Of a stretch of 64,000 bases of DNA, positions 10,045 through 20,600 are shown piece after piece. Below the pieces are notes generated by a model. That model did no database searches, had not been told where the DNA came from, and saw only the letters and a list, made by a program, of their open reading frames with translations. Every line of letters begins with the position of its first letter. Positions within the stretch are counted from its first letter, which is position 1. This stretch comes from Devosia sp. A16 (GTDB lineage: Bacteria; Pseudomonadota; Alphaproteobacteria; Rhizobiales; Devosiaceae): the NCBI RefSeq assembly GCF_001402915.1, contig NZ_CP012945.1:3139501-3203500 (forward strand), in the 5' to 3' direction. Position numbers and translations under genes: made by a program.

Positions 10045-10098
10045 CGTATCGTATACGATGTTGACAGGTTTGATACGATCTTGCATGTTCGTATACGC
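10045..10098. promoter_or_regulatory. GntR operator cluster between regulator and importer operon
   Basis: A perfect 12-bp palindrome ATCGTATACGAT lies at 10048-10059, a half-site GATACGATC at about 10072-10080, and a second palindrome CGTATACG at 10090-10097. A TTGACA hexamer at 10061-10066 sits between them. GTATAC cores are typical of GntR-family sites. The spacing suggests control of both divergent promoters. Confidence 0.6.
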
Positions 10099-10277
10099 AC
10101 CTGCTGTCGGGCGGTCCAGCGGAAATCCCACAACACGCCGCTGGGCGTCGTCTCACGTCAGGTGATTAGCAACGCGATGGGCGATTGCAACGGCATTTCA
10201 GGCCGCGGCGGAACTTTGCGCTTGTTTTGAAAGGCGGACCAGCAAGTCCGCCGAAATGGCTTACTGGGAGGATCATT

Positions 10278-11522
10278 GTGATCAAGAAGCTATTGTTGGC
10301 CGCCGCCATCGGGCTGGGGGCCAGTCTCGCTGCGCTGCCCGCGCAGGCGCAGACCATGCTCGACTTTTCGTCGTGGCAGCTAGAAGAGCCCGGCAACTCC
10401 GACTGGTGGAAGGCCGTGATCAACGCCTTCGAGAAGGAGAACCCGGATATCAAGATCGGCCGCGTCTACGTGCCGTTCGCCGACTACCTGACGCAAATGA
10501 CCATCCGTTTCGCCTCCAACCGCGCGCCGGCCGTGTTGCAGATATCGGAGCAGAATTTCGGCGCCTATGCGGCGCAGGGCTGGCTTGCCGGGCTCGACGA
10601 GCACATCAAGGGCACCGACATCGAAACCGGCTGGGCCGGGGCGCAGGCGGGCCTGACCTGGGATGGCGAGACACGCGGCGTCGTCATTTCGAATAGCGCC
10701 CTGATGCTGTTCTACAACGAGAAGCTGCTGGCCGACGCCGGCGTCGCCGTGCCGACCAATTTCGCCGAGTATCAGACGGCCGTGGCGGCGATGAGCAAGC
10801 CGGCCGATGGCGTGTTCGGCCTTTCCGCCGTCACCACCGAACACCCCACGGTGATGGAAGACCTGCACCGCTACATCAAATATGCCGGCACCGACGTGAT
10901 CGTCGACGGCAAGTACAACCTCACCTCGCCCGAGGTGATCGCGGCGGTCGAGACCTACCGCAAGACCGTCGGCAAGAATGCCCCGCTCGGCAACAACTCC
11001 GCCGTGGCGCGCCAGCTCTTCGTCGACGGCAAGACCGCCTTCCTCATCGATGGGCCCTGGGTCTGGTCATGGCTCGAGAAGGCCACGCCCGAGATGCGCC
11101 CCAACCTCAAGATGGTGCGCGTGCCGTGGGATCCGCAGCAGGCGCCGGGTGGCATCACTATCCACATTGCCGAGGGGCTCGACGAGGCGACCGAAGCTGC
11201 TGCCTGGAAGTTCATCGAGTTCGCGACCAAGCCGGAATGGCAGCGTGAGTATCTCATCATCACCGGCCAACCCTCGGGTCGTGCTGCTTCGGTGCTGACC
11301 GCTGAAGATGAAGCCCAGTCTCCGCATCTGGCGCTGATCAGCGACGCCGCCAGGGACGGTCTGCCGCTTTTCTCGTCGGAGCAGGCCGTGCGCGCCAACT
11401 TCGCCGAATATTCGGCCATCCTCCGCACCGCTGCGCTCAAGGTGCTGACCACCGAGGATCCGATCGACAGGATCCTGGCTGACGCTCAGGCCGAACTCGA
11501 GCGCGCCGTTCCCTTGAACTGA
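10278..11522 (+). CDS. Sugar ABC transporter substrate-binding protein (family 1)
   Basis: 414 aa. It has an N-terminal signal peptide (positively charged start, Leu/Ala-rich core, APAQA-like cleavage site near residue 24) and the family 1 solute-binding fold. The GTG start is supported by GGGAGG seven bases upstream. It captures an oligosaccharide, polyol or similar solute in the periplasm and hands it to the two permeases that follow. No ATPase gene lies in the operon, so a shared MsmK/UgpC-type ATPase encoded elsewhere is likely. Confidence 0.85.
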   Translation: MIKKLLLAAAIGLGASLAALPAQAQTMLDFSSWQLEEPGNSDWWKAVINAFEKENPDIKIGRVYVPFADYLTQMTIRFASNRAPAVLQISEQNFGAYAAQGWLAGLDEHIKGTDIETGWAGAQAGLTWDGETRGVVISNSALMLFYNEKLLADAGVAVPTNFAEYQTAVAAMSKPADGVFGLSAVTTEHPTVMEDLHRYIKYAGTDVIVDGKYNLTSPEVIAAVETYRKTVGKNAPLGNNSAVARQLFVDGKTAFLIDGPWVWSWLEKATPEMRPNLKMVRVPWDPQQAPGGITIHIAEGLDEATEAAAWKFIEFATKPEWQREYLIITGQPSGRAASVLTAEDEAQSPHLALISDAARDGLPLFSSEQAVRANFAEYSAILRTAALKVLTTEDPIDRILADAQAELERAVPLN

Positions 11523-11533
11523 CGCGCTCCCCG

Positions 11534-11561
11534 GGCGCGACCCGCCTCCCTGGGTCGCGCC
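11534..11561 (+). terminator. Stem-loop after binding-protein gene
   Basis: A perfect 10-bp stem GGCGCGACCC/GGGTCGCGCC with an 8-base loop starts 12 bases after the binding-protein stop and ends before the permease gene. No long T run follows. It probably acts as an attenuator or 3' stabiliser that raises binding-protein mRNA over permease mRNA. Confidence 0.6.
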
Positions 11562-11582
11562 TCCCATTCTTCCAGGACCAGG

Positions 11583-12533
11583 ATGCAGCGAATGACGAAT
11601 ACGTCCTCGCTCGACAGCAGCGCGCTGAAGCCGCGGCTGTTCGACATCAACTATCACCGCCGGCAGACGCTGCTGAGCTTCGCCTTGCTGCTGCCCGCTG
11701 CCGCGGCCGTGCTGATCCTGATCGTCTACCCGCTGTACCAGGTGCTCGACATCTCGTTCCGCGACGGCAAGGTGATGAACTTCGCGAGGATTGGCGAGCT
11801 GCCGCTCGGCTTCGGCAACTACGCCCGCGTGCTGACCGATCCGCTGTTCTGGCGCTCGACGCTGAACTCGGCGCTTTATGTCGGCGGCAGTGTCGGTGGC
11901 GCCTTCCTCGTGGGGCTCGGCACCGCGTTGCTGCTCAACAAGCAGCTGCCCGGCAACCGCATCCTCCGCACCATCGTCCTGATCCCCTGGGCGGTGCCCG
12001 GGGTGATCGTCGCCATCATGTTCCTGTGGGTGCTCGACGGCTCGTTCGGCGTGTTCAATGCCATGCTGCGCAGCCTTGGGCTGCTACAGGGCGAGATGCC
12101 GTGGTTCGTCGACAGCCGTACTTCGCTCCTCGCGGTCGTCCTGCCGACTATCTGGAAGACCTATCCGCTGATCACTCTGACCATTCTCGCAGCGCTGCAG
12201 TCGATCCCCAAGGAGCTCTATGAGGCCGCCAATGTCGATGGCGCCACCAACCCACAGCAGTTCGGCTACATCACCTGGCCGGGCATCCAGACCGCCTCGT
12301 TCCTCGTCATCATGATCTCGGCGCTGGGCGTGTTCCGCGATGTCGACATCATCTTCGCCACCACCGGCGGCGGGCCGGCGCATGCCACCGAAACGCTGGC
12401 GCTCTATGTCTACAAGGAGGCCTTCCACTATTTCCGCATGGGCACCGCCACTGCCGTCGGCACGCTGATGATCGCCGCCGCCTTCCTGATTGCCGTCAGC
12501 ATGGCCGCGCTGGCGCGCCGCTCGAAGTTCTGA
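11583..12533 (+). CDS. Sugar ABC transporter permease (MalF/UgpA type)
   Basis: 316 aa with about six membrane segments. The EAA loop (EAANVDGATNPQQFGYITWP, near residue 217) is the contact site for the ATPase. ATG at 11583; a second ATG nine bases later is an alternative start. It pairs with the permease downstream, 10 bases away. Confidence 0.88.
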   Translation: MQRMTNTSSLDSSALKPRLFDINYHRRQTLLSFALLLPAAAAVLILIVYPLYQVLDISFRDGKVMNFARIGELPLGFGNYARVLTDPLFWRSTLNSALYVGGSVGGAFLVGLGTALLLNKQLPGNRILRTIVLIPWAVPGVIVAIMFLWVLDGSFGVFNAMLRSLGLLQGEMPWFVDSRTSLLAVVLPTIWKTYPLITLTILAALQSIPKELYEAANVDGATNPQQFGYITWPGIQTASFLVIMISALGVFRDVDIIFATTGGGPAHATETLALYVYKEAFHYFRMGTATAVGTLMIAAAFLIAVSMAALARRSKF

Positions 12534-12543
12534 GGCCACGCCG

Positions 12544-13386
12544 ATGAAACCCGCCCTCACGCCCATGCGCATCCTCGGCTTCCTGGTCCTCGCCGGCTTC
12601 GCTTTCATCACGCTGTTCCCGTTCTACTGGATGGTCATGACGGCGATCATGCCGACCGACGCGATCCTGTCCCGAGAGCCCTCGCTGCTGCCCGACCTCG
12701 GCCGGGTGCGCTTCGATGCCTTCGTGAAAGTGTTCGAGAACCGGCCGTTCTTCACCTGGATCATGAACAGCCTGATCGTCGCCACCGCCTCGACCCTGCT
12801 GAGCCTGTTCGTCTCGACGCTGGCCGGCTACTCGCTGTCGCGTTTCTCGAGCCCGCCGCAGCAGGCGCTGGGGGCGACGCTGCTGGTCAGCAAGCTCATC
12901 CCGGCCAGCCTGATCCTGATCCCGCTGTTCATCATCTACACCAATACCGGGCTGTTCAACTCGCTCGCCGGGATCGTGCTCGCCAACATGACCATCGGCG
13001 TGCCGCTCGCCACCTGGCTGATGAAGGGGTTCTTTGACCGTATCCCGCGCGAGCTCGAACAGGCGGCGATGATCGATGGCGCGAGCCAGCTGCAGGCCAT
13101 GCGCCTCGTGATTCTGCCGTTGGCGAAGCCCGGGCTCGCCGCCTCGACCGTCTACCTGGTGCTGACCAGCTGGTCGGAATTCATCTTCGCCCGCACCCTG
13201 GTCGACAAGCCCGAAGTGCAGGTGCTGACCGTCGGCATGCAGTCCTTCGTGGGTGAGCAGATGGTCGACTGGTCAATGCTGATGGCGGCTGGCACGATCT
13301 CGGTTCTGCCCGCTATCGTCCTCTTCATCTTCCTCGAGCCGTTCCTGGTCTCCGGCATGACCAAGGGCGCCCTCGCCGGCACCTGA
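12544..13386 (+). CDS. Sugar ABC transporter permease (MalG/UgpE type)
   Basis: 280 aa with six predicted membrane segments. The EAA loop reads ELEQAAMIDGASQLQAMR. ATG at 12544 chosen; an upstream in-frame ATG at 12490 would overlap the previous gene heavily. Second half of the heterodimeric channel with the preceding permease. Confidence 0.88.
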   Translation: MKPALTPMRILGFLVLAGFAFITLFPFYWMVMTAIMPTDAILSREPSLLPDLGRVRFDAFVKVFENRPFFTWIMNSLIVATASTLLSLFVSTLAGYSLSRFSSPPQQALGATLLVSKLIPASLILIPLFIIYTNTGLFNSLAGIVLANMTIGVPLATWLMKGFFDRIPRELEQAAMIDGASQLQAMRLVILPLAKPGLAASTVYLVLTSWSEFIFARTLVDKPEVQVLTVGMQSFVGEQMVDWSMLMAAGTISVLPAIVLFIFLEPFLVSGMTKGALAGT

Positions 13387-13408
13387 TCCCACAGAAGGCA
13401 AAGCAAAA

Positions 13409-14332
13409 ATGGATCGCAACGACTACCGCGGCATCTTCGTGATCGTCACGACGCCGTTCACCGACGACTTCCGGCTGGATGAGGCAGCCCTGGAGCGGAC
13501 TCTCGACTTCTGCCTCGCCGCCGGCGTCCATGGCGTCGTCGCCAACGCGCTCGCCAGCGAGGGCTTCTACCTCAGCGAAGCTGAGCGCCGGCGTGCCGCC
13601 GAGATCGTCGTCAACAAGGCCAAGGGCAAGGTACCGGTGATCGTCGCCGTCTCGGCGCCGCACTATCACCTTGCCGTCGAATTCGCCCGCCATGCCGCAG
13701 AGATCGGCGCCGACGCAGTGATGTCGCTGCCGCCGACCCTCCACCCCTCGAGCCCGGCCGATATCAAGGCGCACTACAAGGCCATCGGCGCCGCCACGAA
13801 GCTGCCCCTGGTGATCCAGAACGTCTCGGGGCAGGGCGCTTCGCCACTCAGCGCCGGCCTGATCGCCGAACTGGTCAAGGAAATCCCGACCGCCCGCTTC
13901 GTCAAGGAAGAGTCGGGCTATCCGGCCCAGACCGTCGGCGAGATCATCCGGCTCTGCGGCGACAAGCTCGAGGGCGTGATGGGCGGCAAGGCCGGCAAGA
14001 CCCTGATGGAGGAAGTCCGCCACGGCGTTTCCGGCACCATGCCGGCCTGCGAGATCGCCGACGTGCACGTGGCGTTGTGGAACGCCATCGAGGCCAAGGA
14101 CGACAAGCGCGCCCGTAACATCTTCCAGCGCCTGCTGCCGCTGCTCGACATGGAGAGCAATTACGGCATGCCGCTGATGAAGGAGGTGCTGAAGGCGCGC
14201 GGCGTGATCCCATCCAATGCGGTGCGCCAGTCCGGCTTCCGCGCGCTCGACGACGCGGCTCGCGCCGAGGCCGCCGCCATCATGGATGATCTCGCCGACC
14301 TGATGCTCCCCGCCTACACGCACCGCCGCTGA
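13409..14332 (+). CDS. DapA-family aldolase/synthase (dihydrodipicolinate synthase-like)
   Basis: 307 aa TIM barrel. The double-Thr motif TTPFTDD is at residues 14-20 and the Schiff-base lysine is K166 in RFVKEESG. The Tyr normally found on the YNxP strand is replaced: VIQNVSGQ stands at residues 135-142, so proton transfer must differ from DapA itself. Family members cleave 2-keto-3-deoxy acids or condense pyruvate with aldehydes. It lies between an importer and an enolase-superfamily dehydratase, so a role in cleaving a 2-keto-3-deoxy sugar acid is likely. The substrate cannot be read from the sequence. Confidence 0.75.
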   Translation: MDRNDYRGIFVIVTTPFTDDFRLDEAALERTLDFCLAAGVHGVVANALASEGFYLSEAERRRAAEIVVNKAKGKVPVIVAVSAPHYHLAVEFARHAAEIGADAVMSLPPTLHPSSPADIKAHYKAIGAATKLPLVIQNVSGQGASPLSAGLIAELVKEIPTARFVKEESGYPAQTVGEIIRLCGDKLEGVMGGKAGKTLMEEVRHGVSGTMPACEIADVHVALWNAIEAKDDKRARNIFQRLLPLLDMESNYGMPLMKEVLKARGVIPSNAVRQSGFRALDDAARAEAAAIMDDLADLMLPAYTHRR

Positions 14333-14383
14333 GCGGCCAACCCCTTTGCCGGCTCTGCCGGCCGTGACCAACCGAGAAAGCAA

Positions 14384-15703
14384 ATGACCGACAAGCAGCT
14401 GGGGCGGATCGAAAACGCCATAACCACCCACTCCAACCCGTCCGAGCTCCGCATCACCGATATGCGCCTCGCGGTGGTGGCCGCCAATTACGACTACCCG
14501 ATCCTCAGGATCGACACCAACCAGGGTGTCTACGGCCTGGGCGAAGTGCGCGATGCCGGCCATGCCAGTAACGCGCTGCAGTTCAAGTCGATGCTCATCG
14601 GGCAGAACCCCTGCAACGTCGACATGATCTTCCGCGCCATAAAGCGCTTCGGCAACTGGGGCCGCGAGGGCGGCGGTGTCTCGGGCATCGAGATCGCGCT
14701 GATGGACCTGATCGGCAAGGTCTATGGCGTGCCGTGCTACCAGCTGCTCGGCGGCAAGTATCGCGACAAGGTCCGCCTCTATGGCGATACCCCGACCCCG
14801 GATGATCCGACGCCGGAGGATTTCGTCGAGGCGGTGAAGGGCCGTCGCGACCGCGGCCTCACCTGGATCAAGTTCGACTTGCGTCCCAGCCTGTTCGAAA
14901 CCGGTGACAGCCCGCTGATCGGCCACGATGCGCGGCACGAAACCGATTTTGAAATGGGCAAGTGGTTCAAGGCCCCGATGGCCGGCCGCGGCGTCAAGCT
15001 CACCGAGGAGACCATCGAGCGCGCCGCCCATGTGGTGTCCGAGGTGCGCAAGGCCGTCGGCAATGGCATCCAGCTCTGCGTCGACCATTTCGGCGAGAAC
15101 TACCTCACTGCCGATGAGGTGATCCGGCTCGGCAAGGCGCTCGAACCCTACAACCTCGCCTGGATGGAAGACCCGGTGTCGCGCTTCGATATTCCCGGCC
15201 ACAAGGTGGTGGCCGACGCGCTGCTGACCCCGATCGCCGCCGGCGAGGACCTCTACCTGCGCGACGGCTTCCGCGAAGCCATCCAGACCCGCGCCTTCGA
15301 CATCGTCCACCCCGACCTCTTGACTTCGGGCGGCCTGATGGAGACCAAGCGCATCTCCGACGATGCGGAAGAGCAGGGCATCCCGACGGCGCTCCACTGC
15401 GCCGGCTCGCCCATCGGCTTCATGGCCAATATCCACACCGCCGCGGCGATCTCGAGCTTCCTCGCCTGCGAGCACCACGGCCTCGACCTGCCGTTCTGGG
15501 AGAGCCTCGTCACCGGCTTGCCGAAGGACTACATGGCCGATGGCTACGTCACCGTGCCGGATGCACCCGGCCTCGGCGTCGATCTCAACCTCGAGGCGAT
15601 CGAAGAGAACCTCCGCACCCCCGGCACCATGTTCCTCCCCACCGACGAGTGGAACACCCCCAAGCTCGGCTTCTGGCGCCCGGACGATCGCTGGCCGGAG
15701 TAA
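14384..15703 (+). CDS. Mandelate racemase/muconate lactonizing enzyme-family sugar acid dehydratase
   Basis: 439 aa. Enolase-superfamily features: a capping domain starting near residue 25, the base-carrying strand LTWIKFDLRPS, metal ligands in CVDHFGENY, WMEDP and AAGED, and a late ALHCAGSPIGF segment. It removes water from an aldonate or aldarate in a Mg2+-dependent step, giving a 2-keto-3-deoxy acid. The DapA-family protein directly upstream is a plausible next enzyme. The insert around residues 170-205 is longer than in galactonate dehydratases. Confidence 0.75.
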   Translation: MTDKQLGRIENAITTHSNPSELRITDMRLAVVAANYDYPILRIDTNQGVYGLGEVRDAGHASNALQFKSMLIGQNPCNVDMIFRAIKRFGNWGREGGGVSGIEIALMDLIGKVYGVPCYQLLGGKYRDKVRLYGDTPTPDDPTPEDFVEAVKGRRDRGLTWIKFDLRPSLFETGDSPLIGHDARHETDFEMGKWFKAPMAGRGVKLTEETIERAAHVVSEVRKAVGNGIQLCVDHFGENYLTADEVIRLGKALEPYNLAWMEDPVSRFDIPGHKVVADALLTPIAAGEDLYLRDGFREAIQTRAFDIVHPDLLTSGGLMETKRISDDAEEQGIPTALHCAGSPIGFMANIHTAAAISSFLACEHHGLDLPFWESLVTGLPKDYMADGYVTVPDAPGLGVDLNLEAIEENLRTPGTMFLPTDEWNTPKLGFWRPDDRWPE

Positions 15704-15855
15704 CCCAGCCATGCGACATCCGTGCTGGACTTCGGCCGGAACCGCCGCTATGTGAACGCCGTCATCGGGCTTCGCCGCCCGGTGGCTGAGGCCCAACTGG
15801 AGATTCCACCTCCTGGTTGGGCCTCTCTGTTTCTGCACCCCGTTCCGATTGACGA

Positions 15856-17529
15856 GTGCCGCCGCCGCGTGGTCACTGCGGCGGAGGAGCAGAGGGGGCC
15901 GGGCTGGACACCGAGATCATCGATACCGGGGCGCCGCGCTTCGACTACATCGTGGTCGGGGCGGGCAGTGCCGGCTGTGCGCTGGCCAATCGGCTGACGG
16001 CGTCAGGTCGGCATTCGGTGTTGCTGCTCGAAGCCGGCGGCAAGGATGACTGGATCTGGTTCCACATCCCCGTCGGCTATCTCTACGCCATGGGCAACCC
16101 GCGGGCCGACTGGTGCTATCGCACCGAGCCCGTGCCGGGGCTCAACGGGCGCTCGCTCGGCTATCCGCGCGGCAAGGTGATCGGTGGCTCGTCGGCCATC
16201 AACGGCATGATCTACATGCGCGGCCAGGCCGCCGATTACGATCACTGGCGCCAGCTCGGCAACCCCGGCTGGGGCTGGGACGACGTGCTGCCGCACTTCC
16301 TGCGCAGCGAGCGTCGCGCCGGCGCGCCTGACCCGCTGCATGGGCGGGACGGCGAGCTCAGGGTCGAGAAGATGCGGCTCAGCTGGAAGGTGCTCGACCT
16401 GTTCCGGGCTGCAGCGATCGAGCAGGGCATCCCGGCGACCGCTGATTTCAACAGTGGCGACAACGAGGGTGTCGGCTACTTCGAGGTCAATCAGAAGCAG
16501 GGCCTGCGCTGGTCCGCCGCCTCGGCCTTCCTGAAGCCGGCACTGGGCCGGGCGAACCTGACGCTATGGACCGGTGCCCAGGCGCTGCGGTTGGTGACCG
16601 AGGGCCGTCGCATCACCGGCATCGAGGTCCGGCATCAGGGCCGGATCAAGCTGCTCAGGGTCGGCCGCGAGGTGGTGCTCTCCGCCGGCGCGGTGAACTC
16701 GCCGCAACTGCTGCAGCTGTCCGGCATCGGCAACCCGGAGCGGTTGGCCGAGCACGGCATTGCCACGGTGCATGAGCTGAAGCAGGTGGGCGAGAACCTG
16801 CAGGATCATCTGCAGCTGCGCCTGATCTTCAAGGTCAGCGGCCTGCCGACGCTCAACGTTTCAGCCAACAGCCTCGCCGGCAAGGCCGGCATGGCCATGC
16901 AATATGCGCTGGCGCGGCGCGGGCCGATGACCATGGCGCCTTCGCAACTGGGCGGCTTCACCCGTTCGTCGCCCGAGCGCGCCACGCCCGACCTGCAATT
17001 CCATGTGCAGCCGCTGAGCCTCGACAGGTTCGGCGAGCCGCTGCATCGCTTCCCGGCCTTCACCGCAACGGTCTGCAACCTTCGCCCGCAGAGCCGCGGT
17101 CACATCCGGCTCGCCAGCGCCGACCCGACGGCCGCGCCGCTGATCCAGCCGAACTACCTGTCCGCCGCCGCTGACCGCGAGGTGGCGGTGGAAGCGATCC
17201 GGCTGGTGCGGCGCATCGTGCTGGAGAGCAAGGCCTTCGCCCCCCACCGACCCGAGGAGTACCGGCCGGGGCCGAGCTTCAGCACCTATGCCGAACTGGA
17301 GCAGGCCGCCGGCGATATCGGCACCACCATCTTTCATCCGGTCGGCACCTGCCGCATGGGCAGCGACCCCGCCGCGGTGGTCGACCCGCGACTGCGCCTC
17401 AATGGCCTCGCCGGGCTGCGCATCGCCGACGCCTCGGTGATGCCGACCATCACCTCGGGCAACACCAATGCGCCTACCATCATGATCGCCGAGAAGGCCG
17501 CGGCGATGCTGTTGGAGGACGCGGGCTAG
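15856..17529 (+). CDS. GMC family FAD-dependent oxidoreductase (choline dehydrogenase-like)
   Basis: About 540-557 aa. Seen: the FAD-binding DYIVVGAGSAG near the N-terminus, both GMC signatures (PRGKVIGGSSAINGM and GAVNSPQLLQLSGIG), and the C-terminal catalytic region with IFHPVGTCRMG and SGNTNAP. It oxidises a primary or secondary alcohol of a sugar, polyol or choline-like compound. The start is uncertain: GTG at 15856 has no good ribosome site, while a CTG at 15904 sits behind a purine-rich GGAGGAGCAGAGGGGG. A 152-bp gap follows the dehydratase; it may still belong to that operon. Confidence 0.82.
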   Translation: MPPPRGHCGGGAEGAGLDTEIIDTGAPRFDYIVVGAGSAGCALANRLTASGRHSVLLLEAGGKDDWIWFHIPVGYLYAMGNPRADWCYRTEPVPGLNGRSLGYPRGKVIGGSSAINGMIYMRGQAADYDHWRQLGNPGWGWDDVLPHFLRSERRAGAPDPLHGRDGELRVEKMRLSWKVLDLFRAAAIEQGIPATADFNSGDNEGVGYFEVNQKQGLRWSAASAFLKPALGRANLTLWTGAQALRLVTEGRRITGIEVRHQGRIKLLRVGREVVLSAGAVNSPQLLQLSGIGNPERLAEHGIATVHELKQVGENLQDHLQLRLIFKVSGLPTLNVSANSLAGKAGMAMQYALARRGPMTMAPSQLGGFTRSSPERATPDLQFHVQPLSLDRFGEPLHRFPAFTATVCNLRPQSRGHIRLASADPTAAPLIQPNYLSAAADREVAVEAIRLVRRIVLESKAFAPHRPEEYRPGPSFSTYAELEQAAGDIGTTIFHPVGTCRMGSDPAAVVDPRLRLNGLAGLRIADASVMPTITSGNTNAPTIMIAEKAAAMLLEDAG

Positions 17530-17551
17530 GTGGCCGGCGCCGGTGCGGGCC

Positions 17552-17660
17552 GACCCCCACCCTTGATCCCTCCCCGCAAGGGGAGGGAGACGCCAGAAGC
17601 GGGATGTCGGTGTGAGGGTCCCCCTCCCCCTTGCGGGGAGGGGACAGGGGTGGGGGGCCA
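17552..17660. repeat. Dispersed palindromic repeat, type 1
   Basis: Nested inverted arms (CCCTCCCCGCAAGGGGAGGG and CCCCTCCCCCTTGCGGGGAGG, with outer CCCACCC/GGGTGGG) fill the gap between convergent genes, as at 7861. Likely bidirectional terminator. Confidence 0.65.
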
Positions 17661-17682
17661 CAGCCACCGGCCGCAGCGGTCT

Positions 17683-20600
17683 TCAGCCCTCCACCTCCAG
17701 CAGCAAGGTCGCGATCTCGAACGGCCTCAGCTGCAGCGTCACGCTGTTGCCGCTGACCGCCACCGGCTCGCCGCCCTCTTCCATCAGGTTGACCAGCCTC
17801 GCCGATTTCACCGGCACGCCGAAGCTGATGGTGGCGGTGGCGCGGGCATTGGCGTGCTCGAACACCCGCAGCACCAGCGCATCGCTCTTTTCGGCCTTCT
17901 TCACGGTCTCCAGCGTGACATTCGGCTTGTCGACCGAGGCGAACGAGAAGCTGGTGCTTTCGAGCGCACTGGAGGCGCGCGTCGAGCTGTCGCCGATCAC
18001 CGCCACCGGATTGTTGAACCGCTCGGCCGCCACCGGCACGCTGGCGAGGTCGCTCGTCCCCTCATGCACCAGCAGCGCATATTTGATGCGGTGCTCGCCG
18101 CGGTCCGAGGCCGGATCGGGGAAGGTGGCGCCACGCAAGAGCGTAATGCGCACCAGTTGCTCGACCGCGTCATAGCCGTACTTGCTGTCGTTGAGCAGCG
18201 CAGCGCCGAAATCCGGCTCGCTGATGTCGACCCAGCGATGCATGCTGGCCTCGAACCGGGCCCGGTCCCAGCTGGTGTTGCGGTGCGTCGCGCGCTTCAC
18301 ATGGCCGAACTGGATCTCCGAGCGGATCTCGGAAATATTGAGATCGAACGGGAACTCCGCCTTGAGCACGGTCTGGCGTTCCTGCCAGTCGATGAAGGTG
18401 TCGAACTCGACCTGGCGCGCACCGGCTTCCAGCGACACCACCTGCACCACCTTCGAGCTCAGATACTGCCGTTCGATGCGCAGCGCGGCGCGATAGGGGC
18501 CGGTTTCCACCACCTCGATCTTTGCCTTGCCGTCGCTGAGCCGCCAGAACTGCTCCTCGAAATAGCGGTCGATATCCCAAGCGTCCCAGTTGAGCGGCTT
18601 GTCCTCGTAGGCGACCAGCCGATTGGCCGTCTCGCCCTGGGCGATCAGCTCGCGGCCAAACTGCTTGTCGAACACCGAGGTGATTTCGCCCTGCTTGTCG
18701 AAGCTGACGCGGATCAGCTCGTTCTCCAGTTGCCTGGACGAAGCCTTGAGGCTCGATTTCGGTGCGGTGCCGCCGGCCACCAGCGAGGCAGAGGCCCAGC
18801 CGAGTGCCGGCAGGTCGGCTGGCGCCGCCAGCGTGACGCTGCCATCTGCCCCAACCAGCTTCTGCAGCGGCAGGGCTGCGTCGCCCTGGCTGAGCGCCGA
18901 ACCTTCTGTCGCACCCTCGACGCGGACCAGCGCCTTGTCGCGCCTGTGGCCAGTGAAGTTGAACAGCTGCAAGCCGCCCTTCTGCGTCGGCGCCACTGCT
19001 TTCGCCGCGCTGTGCCACGGCCCGTTGCCCGAGGCGAGCGTCGAGAACAGCCCGGCATATTCGGCGTCGCTGTCGACATAGACTTCGGCGATCGAGGTGC
19101 CGGGCAGGATGTCGTGGAACTGGTTGATCAGCACCAGCTCCCAGAACTCGTTGAGCTTCTCGCTGGGGTAGGGCGCTCCGCTCCGCATCGACATGGCGCT
19201 GAGGAATTCGAGCTCGCGCAGCACCCGTTCGGCGCGGCGGTTATTGGCCTTGTTCTTGGCGACGTTGGTCAGTGTGCCGCGGTGGTATTGCAGGTAGAGC
19301 TCGCCGTTCCAGGTGGGGAACCGCATGGCGTTCTCGTCCATGCGCTTGCTGAGCCGCTTGAGGAACGGTCCGATGCCTTCGAGCTTCACTTTCGGCGCGC
19401 CGGGGATGCCGCGCTCGAGCCGGGTGCCGCGCTCGATCATGGCGCGGGTCGGCCCGCCACCGCCATCGCCATAGCCGTAGCAGACCAGCACTTCGTCGTT
19501 CACCGCTTTCGGCTCATAGCGCTTCCAGGCGCCCATCACTTCGGAGACCGACAGGTCGGAATTGTAGGTGGTGAAGATCCGCTCGCTGTCGAACTTCTGC
19601 GCCGTGATCAGCTGCGCCTTGGTTTTGGTGCCGTCGATGCCGCGCCAGAAGAACGTGTCGTAGGGATGCCGGTCGGTGTCGTTCCAGCTGAGCTTCGAAG
19701 TAATGAAATACTCGAGCCCCGAGCGCTCGAGGATCTGCGGCATGTTCGCCGAATAGCCGAACGTGTCGGGCAGCCACACGGTATTGGGCACCACGCCGAA
19801 ATGCTCGAGGTGGAAGCGGCGGCCGCGCATGATCTGGCGCACCATGGATTCGCCCGAGACGATGTTCGCGTCGGGCTCCACCCACATGGCGCCTTCGATC
19901 TCGAACTGGCCCGACTTCACCCGCTCGACCACCCCGGCCCAGATCTCCGGGTAGTCCTTCTTCAAGAAGTCGAACAGCACCGACTGGTTGTACATGAAGA
20001 CGAATTGCGGGTACTCGGCCATCAGCGCCAGCACCGTCGCAAAGCTGCGGCCGGTCTTGTCGCGAGTATGCATCACCCGCCACAGCCAGCCGACATCTAG
20101 ATGGGTGTGCCCCACCGCCGAAACCGTCGGCTGCACTTCGGTATCGACCAGCTCGTAGATCTTCCTGGCGATCTTTTCCGCCGCGCCGAGCGAGGCCTCG
20201 AATTCCGGCGTCACTCCGCCGCGCCGGTCGAGCGCCCGCAGTGATTGCTCGACGAGGTTCATGATGGCGTGGCGGCGGCCGTCGATCTGGGTGAGGCGGG
20301 TCGCGACCTCGAGCGGGGTCAACAGGTCGAAATAGAGCTTTTCCGCCCGCTCGTGCCGCACCAGCAGTTCCACCTTGAAGCCGACCAGCGGCCGGTCGAA
20401 GAAGGTGAAGGCGTTGACCAGCAGCGTGCGCCTGGTTCCGGGTTTCGCGTTCTGCGCGATCACCAGTTCGGTGTGGTTGCCGTCGATCGCCTGCGCCACA
20501 TGGCCGTCCAGATAGGCGAGGCACTGCGGATCGGTGGTGCCAGGCCGATCCTGCCACTGCGAAGAGAAGCGCAGGACGAACGTCTTGCCCTTGGCGGCCG

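Noticed and set aside
13325-15838. Long open frame of 837 residues on the - strand.
   Set aside because: Antisense to the aldolase and dehydratase genes, which have clear catalytic motifs. No start signal or family match.
17530-20100. Long open frame of 856 residues on the + strand.
   Set aside because: It lies opposite the GH38 alpha-mannosidase and has the Arg/His/Val-rich composition of an antisense shadow in high-GC DNA. No motif is recognisable.
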